DNA of 64,000 bases. It comes from an uncultured Gemmatimonadota bacterium. GTDB taxonomy: Bacteria > Gemmatimonadota > Gemmatimonadetes > Gemmatimonadales > Gemmatimonadaceae. Below, in pieces: positions 32,968-43,767 of the stretch. How positions within the stretch are numbered: position 1 is the first letter of the stretch; each line of letters opens with the position of its first letter. The notes beneath the pieces are model-generated. The model made no database searches, was not told the DNA's origin, and saw only the letters and a program-made list of their open reading frames with translations. Made by a program: the position numbers and the translations under genes. The stretch covers positions 171,498 through 235,497 of the forward strand of contig CADEDA010000004.1 in the NCBI GenBank assembly GCA_902825965.1. Reading direction: 5' to 3'.

Positions 32968-34908
32968 TCAGTGCCCACCCGCCCGCACCCGATAGACCTC
33001 CACGCCCCCCGTCCGCGTGATCAACTCCAGGCACCGCCCCGCGAACTCCGGGAACCGGTCCCACGACAGCAACGCCAGGTCCAGCCCCCGGTACCGATAG
33101 TACGACGCGATCGCCTGGTTCACGTACACATGCGTGATCCCGGTCCCCGCGAGGCAACGGTCGGTGGCTCCCGTCCCCACCAACAACGGCCAGTTGGTGA
33201 GTACGTTGTCCTGGATGGTCGTGCGCTCCCAGTAGAAGCCGCGGGCGTCGAACAACATCAGCATCTTGGCATCCGCCGGCGCGGCCTGGTTGTACCAGCG
33301 CGCCACCGCGTAATGTGTCTCGCGGCCCAGGAACTCCTCGGTGGGCACGAGTCCCAGTGCCGCACGCACGCGCACCGCGTACAGCAACCGGTCCACGTCC
33401 ACCCGCAGCGCCGGCAGGGCCGCCAGCGCCACGGCCGCCACCAGCCACTGCGTCATGCGCGCCGGAGCGGGGAATCGCCCGGGCAGCCGACCCACCACGC
33501 GCCGCAACGCCTCCACGGTCACCAGCGCCATCGCCGGGATCGCCGGCATCAGGTAACGCAGGTTGGTCTTGGCGAACGGACCCAACGCGAACGCGAGATA
33601 CCCCAACGCCGGCAGCAGCAGCGCGAGCATCAACCGGTCGCGCAGGAAGAACAGTGCCAGCGGCGCCAGGAACAGCACGGGGTTGCGCGTATACGCCAAC
33701 GCCTCGCCTTCGACGGTGAGCGAGGCCGGGCGCAGGAGCAGCGCGGTCAACGACACCGACTCGCGCGCCCGCCCCAGCGCCCCATAGATGTCCCGCGTCA
33801 CGTTCGCCGGGTGCGCGGTGCTGCCCTGCAACTCGGCGATGAACGGCGGCACCACACGCGCCGACACGAACGGATACAGCGGCGCGCCGAAGAACACGGT
33901 GTTCTTCACGAACCAAGGCGCCGCGATCAGCAGCGCGATGCCCGCGCCACCGACGGCGCGGCGCAGGAGCACCGCGTCCACCCGCCGCGCGTTTCCGAGC
34001 CACAGGCCGTACACCGCGAACGGGGCGAGCACGCCGAGGTAGGGCAGGGCGTGGTACTTCATCGCGATGGCGACACCGGCGAGGACGGCCGCCAGTCGTA
34101 CGGCCCAGATGGCACGCTCCGCCACTGCCAGGAGCACGGCATGGTGCGTGAGGAACAGCACGAACATCAACGTGACGTCGATCCGTGCGGTGGTCGCCAC
34201 CAGTGCGATCGACGAACTGCCCCAGAGCGCGAGGAACGCGGTCACGCCGCTGCTGCGCGCGAAGAATCGGTCCCCGGCCGCCAGCAATGCGAGTGCGAGC
34301 CCCATCGCGAGCACGGCGTTGAGCAGCGCCGGCCCCGCCGTCGCACCGGCCGCGAGCAAGGGCAGGTAGAGGAACTGGAACAGTCCCAGGTACGCCACGT
34401 GCAGCCCGTCCGGCGGCACGTGCAGGCGCCCGACCTCGAGGAAGGTCTTGGGCAGCTCCAAATGGTACATCAACGAATCCCAGTCGTTGCCGGGAGCCAA
34501 CGCGCCGAGCACGAGGAGGATCGGCAGCACCACGAGGGCGACCGAGAGCACGATGCGCTCCACGGGGCCGTCCGGGTGCAGCGTGCCGCGCAGCTCCCGC
34601 AGCAACGCGGGCAGCCGACGCCACGACTCGCGCGCGGCGAGGGCGGGCAGCAGCGCCACGGCCCAGAGCAGCCCCACGTGCAGCACGCCCGCCGCCGCCA
34701 GCGCGAGGTACACTGTGCCCAGTGCCCCCACGCCAAGCGCGGTCGCGAAGAGCAGCGTCTCGAGCGCCCGCAGCGATGCCGCGGCACCGAGCCAGCGCAG
34801 CAGCTGCGCGCCGATCGCGTAGGCGGCGGCGAGCAGCACGACCACCAGCGCCACTGTCGATACCACGGAGAGTGGTGAAGCCATCGGCGAAGCCGTCGGC
34901 GAAGCCAT
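32968..34908 (-). CDS. GT39/ArnT-like membrane glycosyltransferase
   Basis: 646 residues with about twelve membrane helices. After the first helix pair, LAPGNDWDSLMYHLELPKTFLEVGRLHV places a DxD/DW-like acidic motif in the first periplasmic loop, where lipid-linked sugar donors bind in GT-C enzymes (PMT/ArnT). The C-terminal ~150 residues form a soluble domain (GRETHYAVARWYNQAAPADAKML ... GATDRCLAGTGITHVYVN). The likely role is to transfer a sugar from a polyprenyl phosphate to a cell-envelope acceptor, matching the GT2 encoded next. The start ATG lies within the GT2 stop (ATGA), giving coupling. Confidence 0.8.
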   Translation of the reverse strand: MASPTASPMASPLSVVSTVALVVVLLAAAYAIGAQLLRWLGAAASLRALETLLFATALGVGALGTVYLALAAAGVLHVGLLWAVALLPALAARESWRRLPALLRELRGTLHPDGPVERIVLSVALVVLPILLVLGALAPGNDWDSLMYHLELPKTFLEVGRLHVPPDGLHVAYLGLFQFLYLPLLAAGATAGPALLNAVLAMGLALALLAAGDRFFARSSGVTAFLALWGSSSIALVATTARIDVTLMFVLFLTHHAVLLAVAERAIWAVRLAAVLAGVAIAMKYHALPYLGVLAPFAVYGLWLGNARRVDAVLLRRAVGGAGIALLIAAPWFVKNTVFFGAPLYPFVSARVVPPFIAELQGSTAHPANVTRDIYGALGRARESVSLTALLLRPASLTVEGEALAYTRNPVLFLAPLALFFLRDRLMLALLLPALGYLAFALGPFAKTNLRYLMPAIPAMALVTVEALRRVVGRLPGRFPAPARMTQWLVAAVALAALPALRVDVDRLLYAVRVRAALGLVPTEEFLGRETHYAVARWYNQAAPADAKMLMLFDARGFYWERTTIQDNVLTNWPLLVGTGATDRCLAGTGITHVYVNQAIASYYRYRGLDLALLSWDRFPEFAGRCLELITRTGGVEVYRVRAGGH

Positions 34909-35891
34909 CAGCGCCCCGATGGATCCCTCCGCCGCTTGTCATCGAGCGAGCGCACCTGCCAGTCGATCCGCTCGAGCAGGTTGCGGTTCACCGAGATCAG
35001 GTCCGCGAGCAGCCCCACGATCACCAGGAAGAACCCGGACCCCAGGAGCAGCACGGCGAGCAGCAGCGACTGGATGTGCCCCGAGCCGTCCCCGCCGAAG
35101 TAATGGAAGAGGAACCGCACGCCGATCGCGAAACCCACCGCGAAGATCGTCGCGCCGGGCACGGCGAAGAACACGAACGGCCGGTACGTCATGAAGATCC
35201 GGATGATCGTGAGCATCTGCCGCGCGACGTAGCTCGTCATGGAGCGCGCCAGTCGCGACGGCCGCGTGGGGGCGTTGACGCCCACCGGCACGGTGGCGAT
35301 GGCCATGCCCTTCTGCCCCGCCTGGATGATGGTCTCGACGGTGTACGTGTAGCGGTTGAACACGTGCATGCGCATCGCCGCCTCGCGCGACAGCGCGCGG
35401 AAGCCGGACGGGGCGTCCTCCACCGCGGTGCCGCTCGCGGCGCGCGTCACCGCACTCCCGAAGCGCTGCAGCAGCTTCTTGAGCGGCGAGAAACTGCGGA
35501 TCTCGGTCACCGGACGCACGCCGATCACCAGGTCGGCGCGGCGCGCGACCACCGGTGCGACCAGCGACGCGATGTCGGCGCCGCGGTACTGGCCATCGCC
35601 GTCGGTGTTCACCACCACGTCGGCGTCCATCGCCAGCGCGGCATCGATGCCGGTGAGGAAGGCCTTGGCCAGCCCGCTCTTGCGCGGCAGCGACACCACG
35701 GCGGCGCCCAGCCCCCGCGCCACCTCCACGGTGCGATCGGTGCTGCCGTCGTCGATCACCAGCACCCGGATGTCCGCGATGCCGGGCAGCGCACGCGGCA
35801 GGTCCGCGATCACCGCCGGCAGCGTGGCCTCCTCGTTGTGACACGGGATCTGGATGACGACCCGCATGCCCGCCGTCGGTGCGTTCACCAC
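34908..35891 (-). CDS. GT2 glycosyltransferase (polyprenyl-phosphate sugar synthase type)
   Basis: 327 residues. An N-terminal GT2 domain (PCHNEEATLPAVIADLP, VLVIDDGSTDRTVEVAR, VVNTDGDGQYRGADI with the DxD) is followed by two C-terminal membrane helices (FVFFAVPGATIFAVGFAIGVRFLF and LLLAVLLLGSGFFLVIVGLLA), the layout of dolichyl/undecaprenyl-phosphate sugar synthases such as ArnC and GtrB. It may supply the lipid-linked donor for the GT39-like protein, a common pairing. GTG at 35891 (or 35888) overlaps the gamma-glutamyltransferase stop; an internal ATG at 35867 is another possible start. Confidence 0.85.
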   Translation of the reverse strand: MVNAPTAGMRVVIQIPCHNEEATLPAVIADLPRALPGIADIRVLVIDDGSTDRTVEVARGLGAAVVSLPRKSGLAKAFLTGIDAALAMDADVVVNTDGDGQYRGADIASLVAPVVARRADLVIGVRPVTEIRSFSPLKKLLQRFGSAVTRAASGTAVEDAPSGFRALSREAAMRMHVFNRYTYTVETIIQAGQKGMAIATVPVGVNAPTRPSRLARSMTSYVARQMLTIIRIFMTYRPFVFFAVPGATIFAVGFAIGVRFLFHYFGGDGSGHIQSLLLAVLLLGSGFFLVIVGLLADLISVNRNLLERIDWQVRSLDDKRRRDPSGR

Positions 35892-37816
35892 GAGATCCCG
35901 TAGTCCTCGCCGAAGTTGCTTGCCGCGCCCCAGAGCGAGCCGTGCTTGCGATCGACCCAGATGGCCGTGATCGGACCCGAGGTCCAGCGCGCGAACTCGG
36001 TCGCGTAGCCGCGGCGCCGCAGGTCCTCGCGCACCCAGTCGGGGATGCGCTCGTTCAACTGCAGGCGACCCGGCCGCGCATCGTGCGCGCCGAAGCTCGA
36101 GCGCATCTGGTAACTATGGAAGCCCGGATGTTCGGCCGCCTGCTGCACGGTCTGCCCGAACTCCACCATCGCGAGGAAGAACTGCAGCAGGTCCTGGTCC
36201 TGCGTGTCGCCGCCCTGCACGGAGAACGCCATCCAGGGCTCGCCGTCCTTGAGCGCGATGGTCGGCGTGAGCGTCACCCGCGGCCGCTTGCCGGGCTCGA
36301 TCACGTTGAACGGACCGTCCTCCGCGCGCGTCACGAATGACTGCGCACGCTGCGACAACCCGATGCCGGTGTTGCCCGCGATCACCGCCGGCACCCAGCC
36401 CCCGCTCGGCGTGATCGACACCAGCCAGCCGTTCTTGTCCGCTGCCTGGATGCTCGTGGTGCCACGCGTGAACGCGTCATCGAACGCCGCGGTCCGCTCG
36501 GCCTCCGTCTGCGGCGGCTCCTGCATCCGCTGCCGTGGGGTGCTGTCAGCCCGCGGGCCGGTCACCGACCACGTGGCGAGCAACTCGGTGAACGGATTGG
36601 TCCCGCCCTGGAACGGATACGGGTCGCCCGGACGCACCGCAGGGTCGTTCCGCTCCTTGTTCATCAGTTCCCAACGCGTCTTCGCGTAGGCCTTGCTCAT
36701 GAGGCCCTGCACCGGCTCCGCGGGCGCGAAGTAGGGATCGCCGTAGTAGAAGTCGCGATCCGCGAACGCGAGGTTCATCGCCTGGTACACCGTATGGATG
36801 TACTGCGCGCTGTTGTAGCCCATCGCCTTGAGGTCGGCGTGCTCGAGGATGTTCAGCGCCTGCAGCATCGCCGGCCCCTGTTGCCAGATGGGCAGCTTGT
36901 AGACGTCGATGCCGCGGTAGTTCGTCGAGTACGGCTCCTCGATCATCACCTTCCAGTTCGCGAGGTCGGCCTTGGTGAACAACCCGCCCTGCTCCTGCAC
37001 GCTGCGCACGATCTCGTCGGCGATGTCGCCCTTGTAGAAGCGGTCGTACGCGGCGTAGATCGCCTCCTTGCGCGACTTCTTCGCCTTCTTCGCCGCGCGC
37101 TCGGCCTCGATCAGCTTGCGGAACGTCGCCGCGAGGTCCGGCTGCCTGAAGATCTCGCCCGCGTTGGGCGCCTCACGCGCCTCACCGGGGTGCGTCAGGA
37201 AGACCTTCGGGGAGTACGTCCACTGCTTGATCTGTGCCTTGTTGCTCTCGATGCCGTTGGCGAGCTGGGCCTCGATCGCATATCCCTCCTCGGCCATCTG
37301 CAGCGCCGGCGCGAGCACCTGCTCCAGCGACATCGTGCCGTACTCGGCCAGCATGGTCATGAGCCCGCCCGGCGTGCCCGGCGTCACCGCCGCCAGCGGG
37401 CCGAACTCGGGTGGGAAGCGCATGCCCTTCGACTGATAGAACGCCGCGGTCGCCCCCGTGGGTGCGACGCCGAGTGCGTTGATGCCGATGACCTTCTTGA
37501 GACCCGGGTGGTAGATGAGCGCCTGCGTCTCGCCGCCGCAGCCCAACGTGTCCCACATGGTGCAGACCGCAGCGAGCATGGCGGCGGCTGCGTCCACGGC
37601 GTTGCCACCCTGCTGGAAGATCATCGCGCCGGCGGTCGCGCCGAGCGGCTTGCCGGTTACCGCGACCCAATGCTTGCCGTGCAGCGGGGGGCGCTCGGTG
37701 CGCTGGGCGTCGGCGACGCGGGGGACCCCCGCGAGCACGAGGGCACAGGCCACGGCCACAAGTGGTGCGGACGCGAGGGCGGAGGAGAGCGGACGGAGGA
37801 GGCGGGCGAGGCGCAT
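35885..37816 (-). CDS. ggt: Gamma-glutamyltransferase
   Basis: 643 residues including a signal peptide (ending ADAQ). It cleaves or transfers the gamma-glutamyl group of glutathione or gamma-glutamyl peptides in the periplasm. The precursor is cut before the nucleophile Thr, here in RGTTSIQAADKNG (TTS pattern). Downstream FVTRAEDGPFNVIEPGKRPRVTLTPT and SVQGGDTQDQDLLQFF provide small-subunit signature segments. The family norm is ~560-580; the extra length comes from the leader. The ATG at 37816 was chosen to begin the signal peptide. Transcribed leftward and overlapping the GT2 gene, although no functional link is obvious. Confidence 0.9.
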   Translation of the reverse strand: MRLARLLRPLSSALASAPLVAVACALVLAGVPRVADAQRTERPPLHGKHWVAVTGKPLGATAGAMIFQQGGNAVDAAAAMLAAVCTMWDTLGCGGETQALIYHPGLKKVIGINALGVAPTGATAAFYQSKGMRFPPEFGPLAAVTPGTPGGLMTMLAEYGTMSLEQVLAPALQMAEEGYAIEAQLANGIESNKAQIKQWTYSPKVFLTHPGEAREAPNAGEIFRQPDLAATFRKLIEAERAAKKAKKSRKEAIYAAYDRFYKGDIADEIVRSVQEQGGLFTKADLANWKVMIEEPYSTNYRGIDVYKLPIWQQGPAMLQALNILEHADLKAMGYNSAQYIHTVYQAMNLAFADRDFYYGDPYFAPAEPVQGLMSKAYAKTRWELMNKERNDPAVRPGDPYPFQGGTNPFTELLATWSVTGPRADSTPRQRMQEPPQTEAERTAAFDDAFTRGTTSIQAADKNGWLVSITPSGGWVPAVIAGNTGIGLSQRAQSFVTRAEDGPFNVIEPGKRPRVTLTPTIALKDGEPWMAFSVQGGDTQDQDLLQFFLAMVEFGQTVQQAAEHPGFHSYQMRSSFGAHDARPGRLQLNERIPDWVREDLRRRGYATEFARWTSGPITAIWVDRKHGSLWGAASNFGEDYGISW

Positions 37817-37903
37817 GGGGGATGGGAAAGGGGCACCGGGACGATATAGTCCCGACGCCCCATGGGCCACCTCGTCACAGCCGGCACACCCGGTCCCCGG
37901 CGG

Positions 37904-39478
37904 CTACTTCCGCGCGCGTCCCTTGCTCCAGGCGTTCGCCGCCTGCGGGCGCCGGGCGGGGCTGGCCGCGGCGGTCCCGGGCCGCAGCGCCCGCGGGTCC
38001 TCGGTGAGCTTGAAGCGCGACACGATCTCCGACAGGCTCGTGGCCTGGCCGGCCAGCTCGGTGGAGGCGCTCGCCGTCTCCTCGGACGCCGCGGCGGTCC
38101 GCTGCGTCACCGAGCTGATGCGGTCGAGCGCACTGCTCATGTCGGTGCTGCCGTCCCGCTGCTGCTGCGACCCGGCGACGATCTCCTCCATCATCGAGCG
38201 CACCTTGCCGATGCCGTGGTTGATCTTGGCGAACTGCTCCACGACCTCCGCACTCACCGCCACGCTGGCGGTCGCACTGGCCTGCGACGCGGCGACGATG
38301 TCCGTCGTCTGCTTGGCCGCCTCCGCCGAACGGATGGCCAGCGACCGCACTTCCTCGGCCACCACCGCGAAGCCGCGACCGGCGTCGCCGGCCCGGGCCG
38401 CCTCCACGGCGGCGTTGAGGGCGAGGAGGTTGGTCTGGAACGCGATCTCGTCGATGGTCTTGATGATGCGCGCCGTGCGCTCCGACGACTGCTTGAGCTC
38501 CTGCACGGCTCCCTCGAGCCGGTGGATCGCCTCGTCGCCGGTGACCGCGGCCGAGGCGGCGGAGGATGCGACGCCGTTGGCGTCCACGGCGCGGTCGGTG
38601 TTGCTGGCCGAGAGCGAGGAGAGTTCGTGCGTGCTCGCCGAGATCTCCTCGAGGTGTGCGGCCTGGTTCCCGGCGCCGGTGGCGAGCTCCTGGCTCGCGG
38701 CACTGATCTGCTGCGACGCCGCGGCGACCTGGTCCGCCGCCTGCGACACCTCGACGAACGCCGCGCGCAGCGTCTCGATCGCGTCGTTGAACGCCTCCGC
38801 GGCGGCGGCGTTCTCGTCCTTGTAGCTGCCGCGCACCCGGACGGTGAGGTCGCCCTCGCCGAGTTCGACCATCACCTGCGACACTTCCTTGAGGAAGCGG
38901 GCGTTCTCGCCGCGCAGCAGCTCCTCCATCCGCGCCTGGCGCGCGTCGGTGAGTGCGGTGATCACCACCGCGATGTCCACCTGCAGGAGGCGGGTGAAGG
39001 CCTCGGTGAACCGCTCCTTCTGCGCCGCCGTCGCGCCGCTGCTGCCCACCGCGTCCACCATGTGCCGACGGATCACGTCGTACATGGCGACGAACCAGTT
39101 GGAGTCGAGGTCCACGCGGTCGTGGATCTGGCCCACCTTCCGGCGATACCCGATGTACTCGTCGTCCACGCGCCCCGTGAGCATCGTCGCGAGGTAGCGC
39201 GTGATCATCGGCTTCTGCCGCTCGATCGTGGTGTGCTTGCGGATGATGTCGGCGGTCTGCCGCTCCTTCATGATGTGACTATAGAAGTCCTCGATCATGA
39301 CCGCCGATCGCGACTGGCACACGGCGCTCCAGCGACAGATGACCCCGAGGTCGTCCTCGCTGAGGCCGAGGAAGCGGAGGCGGGTCATGACCTCCGGGTC
39401 AGAGACGGCGATGCTGCCGGGCGGGATGACCTCGACGGGTTCCGCGTGCGGCTTGAGACCGAACCATGAGAACGCCAT
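37904..39478 (-). CDS. HemAT-type globin-coupled chemotaxis transducer
   Basis: 524 residues, without membrane segments. Residues about 25-180 form a sensor globin with the proximal His119 in [19 protein letters not shown], which binds heme for O2 sensing. After a HAMP-like segment (about 190-240, [14 protein letters not shown]), the methyl-accepting signalling domain has its hairpin tip in [29 protein letters not shown] (about 345-370). It should signal oxygen to CheA from the cytoplasm; no che genes are nearby. Two 21-base direct repeats lie upstream (39588-39630). Confidence 0.9.
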   Translation of the reverse strand: MAFSWFGLKPHAEPVEVIPPGSIAVSDPEVMTRLRFLGLSEDDLGVICRWSAVCQSRSAVMIEDFYSHIMKERQTADIIRKHTTIERQKPMITRYLATMLTGRVDDEYIGYRRKVGQIHDRVDLDSNWFVAMYDVIRRHMVDAVGSSGATAAQKERFTEAFTRLLQVDIAVVITALTDARQARMEELLRGENARFLKEVSQVMVELGEGDLTVRVRGSYKDENAAAAEAFNDAIETLRAAFVEVSQAADQVAAASQQISAASQELATGAGNQAAHLEEISASTHELSSLSASNTDRAVDANGVASSAASAAVTGDEAIHRLEGAVQELKQSSERTARIIKTIDEIAFQTNLLALNAAVEAARAGDAGRGFAVVAEEVRSLAIRSAEAAKQTTDIVAASQASATASVAVSAEVVEQFAKINHGIGKVRSMMEEIVAGSQQQRDGSTDMSSALDRISSVTQRTAAASEETASASTELAGQATSLSEIVSRFKLTEDPRALRPGTAAASPARRPQAANAWSKGRARK

Positions 39479-39587
39479 GACGACTCCAGATGCGTGGCTG
39501 CGCCATCCGTGGTAGTGGCGCTAACCAGTGTGCATCTAGCTTCGTCTGCCGAGCGGTCAGGTTGAGATTGTTACACCCCGCGCGGCA

Positions 39588-39630
39588 AAGTTCAGGCAAC
39601 TCCCTACGAAGTTCAGCGATTCCCCTACGG
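39588..39630. promoter_or_regulatory. Tandem 21-base direct repeats upstream of the HemAT gene
   Basis: Two imperfect copies starting AAGTTCAG at 39588 and 39609 (AAGTTCAGGCAACTCCCTACG and AAGTTCAGCGATTCCCCTACG), exactly 21 bases apart. They lie in the 161-base gap between the sufS stop and the HemAT start. The spacing of two helical turns fits a regulator binding as a tandem dimer; a palindrome is not obvious. Confidence 0.5.
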
Positions 39631-39639
39631 GAGACCTCC

Positions 39640-40887
39640 TCAGGGCAACGCGAAGCGCTCCTGCGCTGCCTGCACCGCCGCAGCCAGGCGATGCACATCG
39701 GGGGGCGTGTTGTACACCCAGAACGAAGCGCGCACGGTGGAGTGCACACCCAGCGCCCGCATCAAGGGTTGCGCACAGTGGTGCCCCGCGCGCACACACA
39801 CGCCCTCCACGTCCAGCGTCGTTGCCACGTCGTGCGGATGGACGTCCCGTACGCTGAAGCTCACGACGCCGCTCCGGTCCTCGGCGCGGGCGCTCCCATG
39901 GAGTGTCACGCCGGGGATCGCGGCGAGTGCACGCATGGCCTCCGTGGTGAGCGCGATTTCATGCGCGCGCACGGCCTCCATGCCGAGCCCGTCCACGTAG
40001 TCGCAGGCCGCCGCGAGCCCGACCGCCGCCTCGACGTTCGGGGTGCCCGCCTCGAACTTGTGCGGCACCACGTTCCACGTGGTGTGGTCGTCATGCACCC
40101 ACTCGATCATGTCGCCGCCGAAGTGGTAGGGCGGCATCGCCTCCAGCAGCGCGCGGCGCATCACCAGGCCGCCACTGCCCATCGGCCCGCCGATCTTGTG
40201 ACCGCTGAACGCATACGCGTCCACGCCGAGTGCGTCGACGTTCACGCGCAGATGCGGCACTGCCTGCGCCCCGTCACACACCACCAGTGCCCGGCCGGCA
40301 CGGCGCGCGATCGCGACCATCTCCGTCACCGGATTGATGGTGCCGAGCGCGTTGGACACCTGGCCGAACGCAACGACCTTCGTGCGCGCGTCGACGAGGC
40401 GGGCCCACTGCTCAAGATCCACTCCACCCGAGGCATCACGCTCACAGATGCGGAACTCCGCCCCCACCGCGAGTGCGAGCTGCTGCCACGGGACGAAGTT
40501 CGCGTGATGTTCGAGCCGCGTGACGACGATGTTGTCGCCGCGCGCGACGTTCGCACCGCCCCACGCGGTAGCCACGAGGTTCATCGCCTCGGTGGTGCCG
40601 CGGGTGAAGATCAGCGTGTCGGCGTCGGCGACCCCGAGGAATCGTGCCACCCGCACGCGGGCATCATGGTATGCCTGCGTCGCCGCTGCCGAGAGCGCGT
40701 AGGCGCCGCGGTGCGGGTTCGCGTTGGTGTGCCGGTAGTAGTGCGCGATCGCGTCGAGCACCGACTGCGGCTTCTGCGCGGTCGCGGCGGAGTCGAGGTA
40801 CACGAGCTCCGGCGACGCAGCGAGCAGCGGGAAGTCGGACTTCGGTGCCAGTGCACCGAGCGTGTGCACCGTGCTCTTCACACTCAT
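39640..40887 (-). CDS. sufS: Cysteine desulfurase SufS
   Basis: 415 residues. PLP enzyme that removes sulfur from cysteine for Fe-S assembly. The PLP-lysine is in FSGHKIGGPMG and the active-site Cys in RAGHHCAQPLM; STAATAQKPQSV at the start is also typical. Its start overlaps the Rieske gene stop by four bases. In the SUF pathway, it passes persulfide to SufU, encoded just upstream of the Rieske gene, for building the cluster on SufBCD. Confidence 0.95.
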   Translation of the reverse strand: MSVKSTVHTLGALAPKSDFPLLAASPELVYLDSAATAQKPQSVLDAIAHYYRHTNANPHRGAYALSAAATQAYHDARVRVARFLGVADADTLIFTRGTTEAMNLVATAWGGANVARGDNIVVTRLEHHANFVPWQQLALAVGAEFRICERDASGGVDLEQWARLVDARTKVVAFGQVSNALGTINPVTEMVAIARRAGRALVVCDGAQAVPHLRVNVDALGVDAYAFSGHKIGGPMGSGGLVMRRALLEAMPPYHFGGDMIEWVHDDHTTWNVVPHKFEAGTPNVEAAVGLAAACDYVDGLGMEAVRAHEIALTTEAMRALAAIPGVTLHGSARAEDRSGVVSFSVRDVHPHDVATTLDVEGVCVRAGHHCAQPLMRALGVHSTVRASFWVYNTPPDVHRLAAAVQAAQERFALP

Positions 40888-41222
40888 CGCGCCCTCCGGA
40901 CGAAGACCACCCCTTCACGTTCCACGACGTCATACCGCACGAGTTCCTGGTCGGCCGGGCCGCGCAGCACGGCGCCCGTGCGGCAATCGAAGCGCGCACC
41001 ATGCCAACAACACTCGAGCTCCCCGTTCGCGTACAGCGTGCCCTCCGAGAGCGGGAACTCGGCGTGTGGACAGTGGTCCTTCACCGCGAACAGGTTGCCC
41101 GCATGCCGGCCCACGCAGAGGGTGGTGCCGTTGGGGTGCGTGGCCTGCCGAAGCGCTCCGTCCGCCAACTCGGTCGCGCGCAGGCCAGCGAGCGGCTCGA
41201 AGCCGTCGCCCGTGCCGCTCAC
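40884..41222 (-). CDS. Rieske-type 2Fe-2S protein in the suf operon
   Basis: 112 residues. A small Rieske domain with CPH at 51-53 and CCWH at 71-74 (Cys-x-His ... Cys-x-x-His, separated by 17 residues), consistent with 2Fe-2S coordination by two Cys and two His. The GTG at 41222 overlaps the SufU stop. Non-heme Rieske proteins of this kind are often electron carriers for oxygenases; this position between sufU and sufS suggests an electron-donor role in cluster assembly, though unproven. Operon position is highly conserved in several phyla. Confidence 0.85.
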   Translation of the reverse strand: MSGTGDGFEPLAGLRATELADGALRQATHPNGTTLCVGRHAGNLFAVKDHCPHAEFPLSEGTLYANGELECCWHGARFDCRTGAVLRGPADQELVRYDVVEREGVVFVRRAR

Positions 41223-41689
41223 GACGTGGCTGCGCCCTGCGCAGCGGGCTCGGCCCCGTCCATCGCGGACTTGAGCGCATGCCACGCGAGCGACGCACAC
41301 TTCACGCGCATCGGGAACTTGGCCACGCCGGCGAGCGCCCGCAGCTGGCCCAGCTCCTTCGCCGTCGCGGCGTCGGTCTCCGTGCCGGTCACGAGGCGGT
41401 GCACCTTCTCGAAGATCACCGCGGCTTCGTCACGCGAGCGTCCCTTCACCGCCTGCGTCATGAGCGAGGCCGAGGCCTTGGAGATCGCGCAGCCGACCCC
41501 TTGGAACGAGACGTCGCTCACCAGGTCGCCGTCGAACTTGAGCCAGACTGTGAGCGCGTCGCCGCAGTTGGGGTTCTTGCCGTCGGCGCTGCACGACGCC
41601 TCCGGCAACTCGCGGAAGTTCCGCGGGCGCCGGTAGTGGTCCAGGATGATCTCCTGGTACAGGGCGTCGAGTGCGGCGTCGTCGGCCAC
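41219..41689 (-). CDS. sufU: SufU zinc-dependent sulfurtransferase/scaffold
   Basis: 156 residues. Cys residues C33, C42, C67 and C131 in the pattern NPxCGD ... GVGCAISKASAS ... FPMRVKCASLAW, matching SufU (which binds Zn and accepts sulfur from SufS). Starts with GTG at 41689, four bases after the sufD stop. It overlaps the Rieske gene. SufU is typical of Gram-positive and some Gram-negative SUF systems lacking SufE, as here. Confidence 0.93.
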   Translation of the reverse strand: MADDAALDALYQEIILDHYRRPRNFRELPEASCSADGKNPNCGDALTVWLKFDGDLVSDVSFQGVGCAISKASASLMTQAVKGRSRDEAAVIFEKVHRLVTGTETDAATAKELGQLRALAGVAKFPMRVKCASLAWHALKSAMDGAEPAAQGAATS

Positions 41690-41692
41690 GGC

Positions 41693-43005
41693 CTACTCGA
41701 GCCGGAGGTGGGTGAAGCGTTCGAACACCGCGCGCTCGAGCTCCAGGCGCAGGCTGTCGATCTCGATCGTCTCCAGCACCTCGGCCGCGAACGCATAGGT
41801 GAGCAGCGCGCGCGCGTTCTCGGCGCCGATGCCGCGGCTCTTCAGGTAGAAGAGGGCGATGTCGTCGAGCCGCCCGATCGTCGCCCCGTGCGTGCACTTC
41901 ACGTCGTCGGCGAAGATCTCCAGCTGCGGCTTCGTGTCCACCCGCGCCTTCTCGGAGAGCAGCAGCGCCTTGTTGGTCTGCTTGCCGTCCGTCTTCTGCG
42001 CGATGGGGTCCACGTAGACCTTGCCGTTGAACACGCCGTGCGACTGCCCGTCGAGGATCCCCTTGTAGAGCTCCCGGCTCGCGCAGGACTCGGCCAGGTG
42101 CTCCACGAAGGTCTGGTGGTCGGCGTGCTGGTTGCCGTCGAGCACGTACAGGCCGTTCAGCCGCGCCTCGCTGCCCGTGCCGGCCAGCTTGGTGTAGATG
42201 TTGGTGCGCGAGAGTTCCGCACCGGCGGCGTACGAGAACGAGTGGTAGATCGCGTCGCGGCCCTGCGTGACCTGCACCGTGCCGACGTGGAAGGCCTCGA
42301 GGTTGTCGCGCTGCACCTTGTAGTGGTCCACGCGCGCCCCCGAGCCCACCGAGATCTCGGCCACGCCGTTCACCAGGTAGCTCGCCTTGCCCAGCCCGAC
42401 GTAGCTCTCCACCAGCACCACCTGCGAGAGCGCCTCCGCCACCACCAGCAGCCGCGGATGGATCGCCGCGCCGTTGGCCTGCGCGTCCACCACATTGAGG
42501 ATGTGCAGCGGGACCTCGACCGTCTCGCCCTTGGGCACGCGCACCACCACGCCGTCCTGCATGAAGGCGGTGTTGAGCGCCGTGAAGGCGGCACGGTCGA
42601 ACGCGGCGAGCGCCCCGAGGTGCTTCTGCACCCACTCGGGCTGCTCGCGCAGGGCGTCGGAGAGCGTGCTCACGTGCACTTCGGCCGAGAGCTCGGCGAA
42701 GTTGGAGAGGGCGGGCTCGAGGCGGCCGTTGACGAACACCAGCCGGTGCCAGGCCTCGTCGACGAGCCAGGGCTTGAGGTCCGAGAGCGTGAGCGCGGTC
42801 GGCGCCGGCTTGACCGCCTTGAACGTGCGCTCCGCGATCGGCGTCACCGACGTGAAGTGCCAGTCCTCGTCGCGCGTGGTCGGGAAGCCGAGGGCGGTGA
42901 AGCGCTCGAACGCCTGCTGGCGCAGCGCGGGGAGCCACGCCGGGCCCTCGCCGCCACCGTTCGCGGCGTAGGCCGCGAACTGATCGGAGTAGGGAGCGAC
43001 GCTGG

Positions 43006-43009
<4 letters not shown>
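41693..43009 (-). CDS. sufD: SufD, Fe-S cluster scaffold subunit
   Basis: 438 residues. SufD pairs with SufB and SufC in the SufBC2D scaffold. The right-handed beta-helix core is covered by [38 protein letters not shown] and [40 protein letters not shown], the conserved C-terminal SufD signature (with the histidine at CTHG). GTG start at 43009 overlaps the sufC stop as GTGA. Confidence 0.95.
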
Positions 43010-43758
<749 letters not shown>

Positions 43759-43767
43759 ATGTGATAT

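Noticed and set aside
32911-34878. A 655-residue plus-strand frame
   Set aside because: It lies opposite the GT39-like gene and is a His/Arg/Gln-rich shadow without any domain; the minus-strand gene has clear helices.
37904-39478. Chemotaxis operon
   Set aside because: Only the transducer is present; no cheA, cheW, cheR or cheB in the window.
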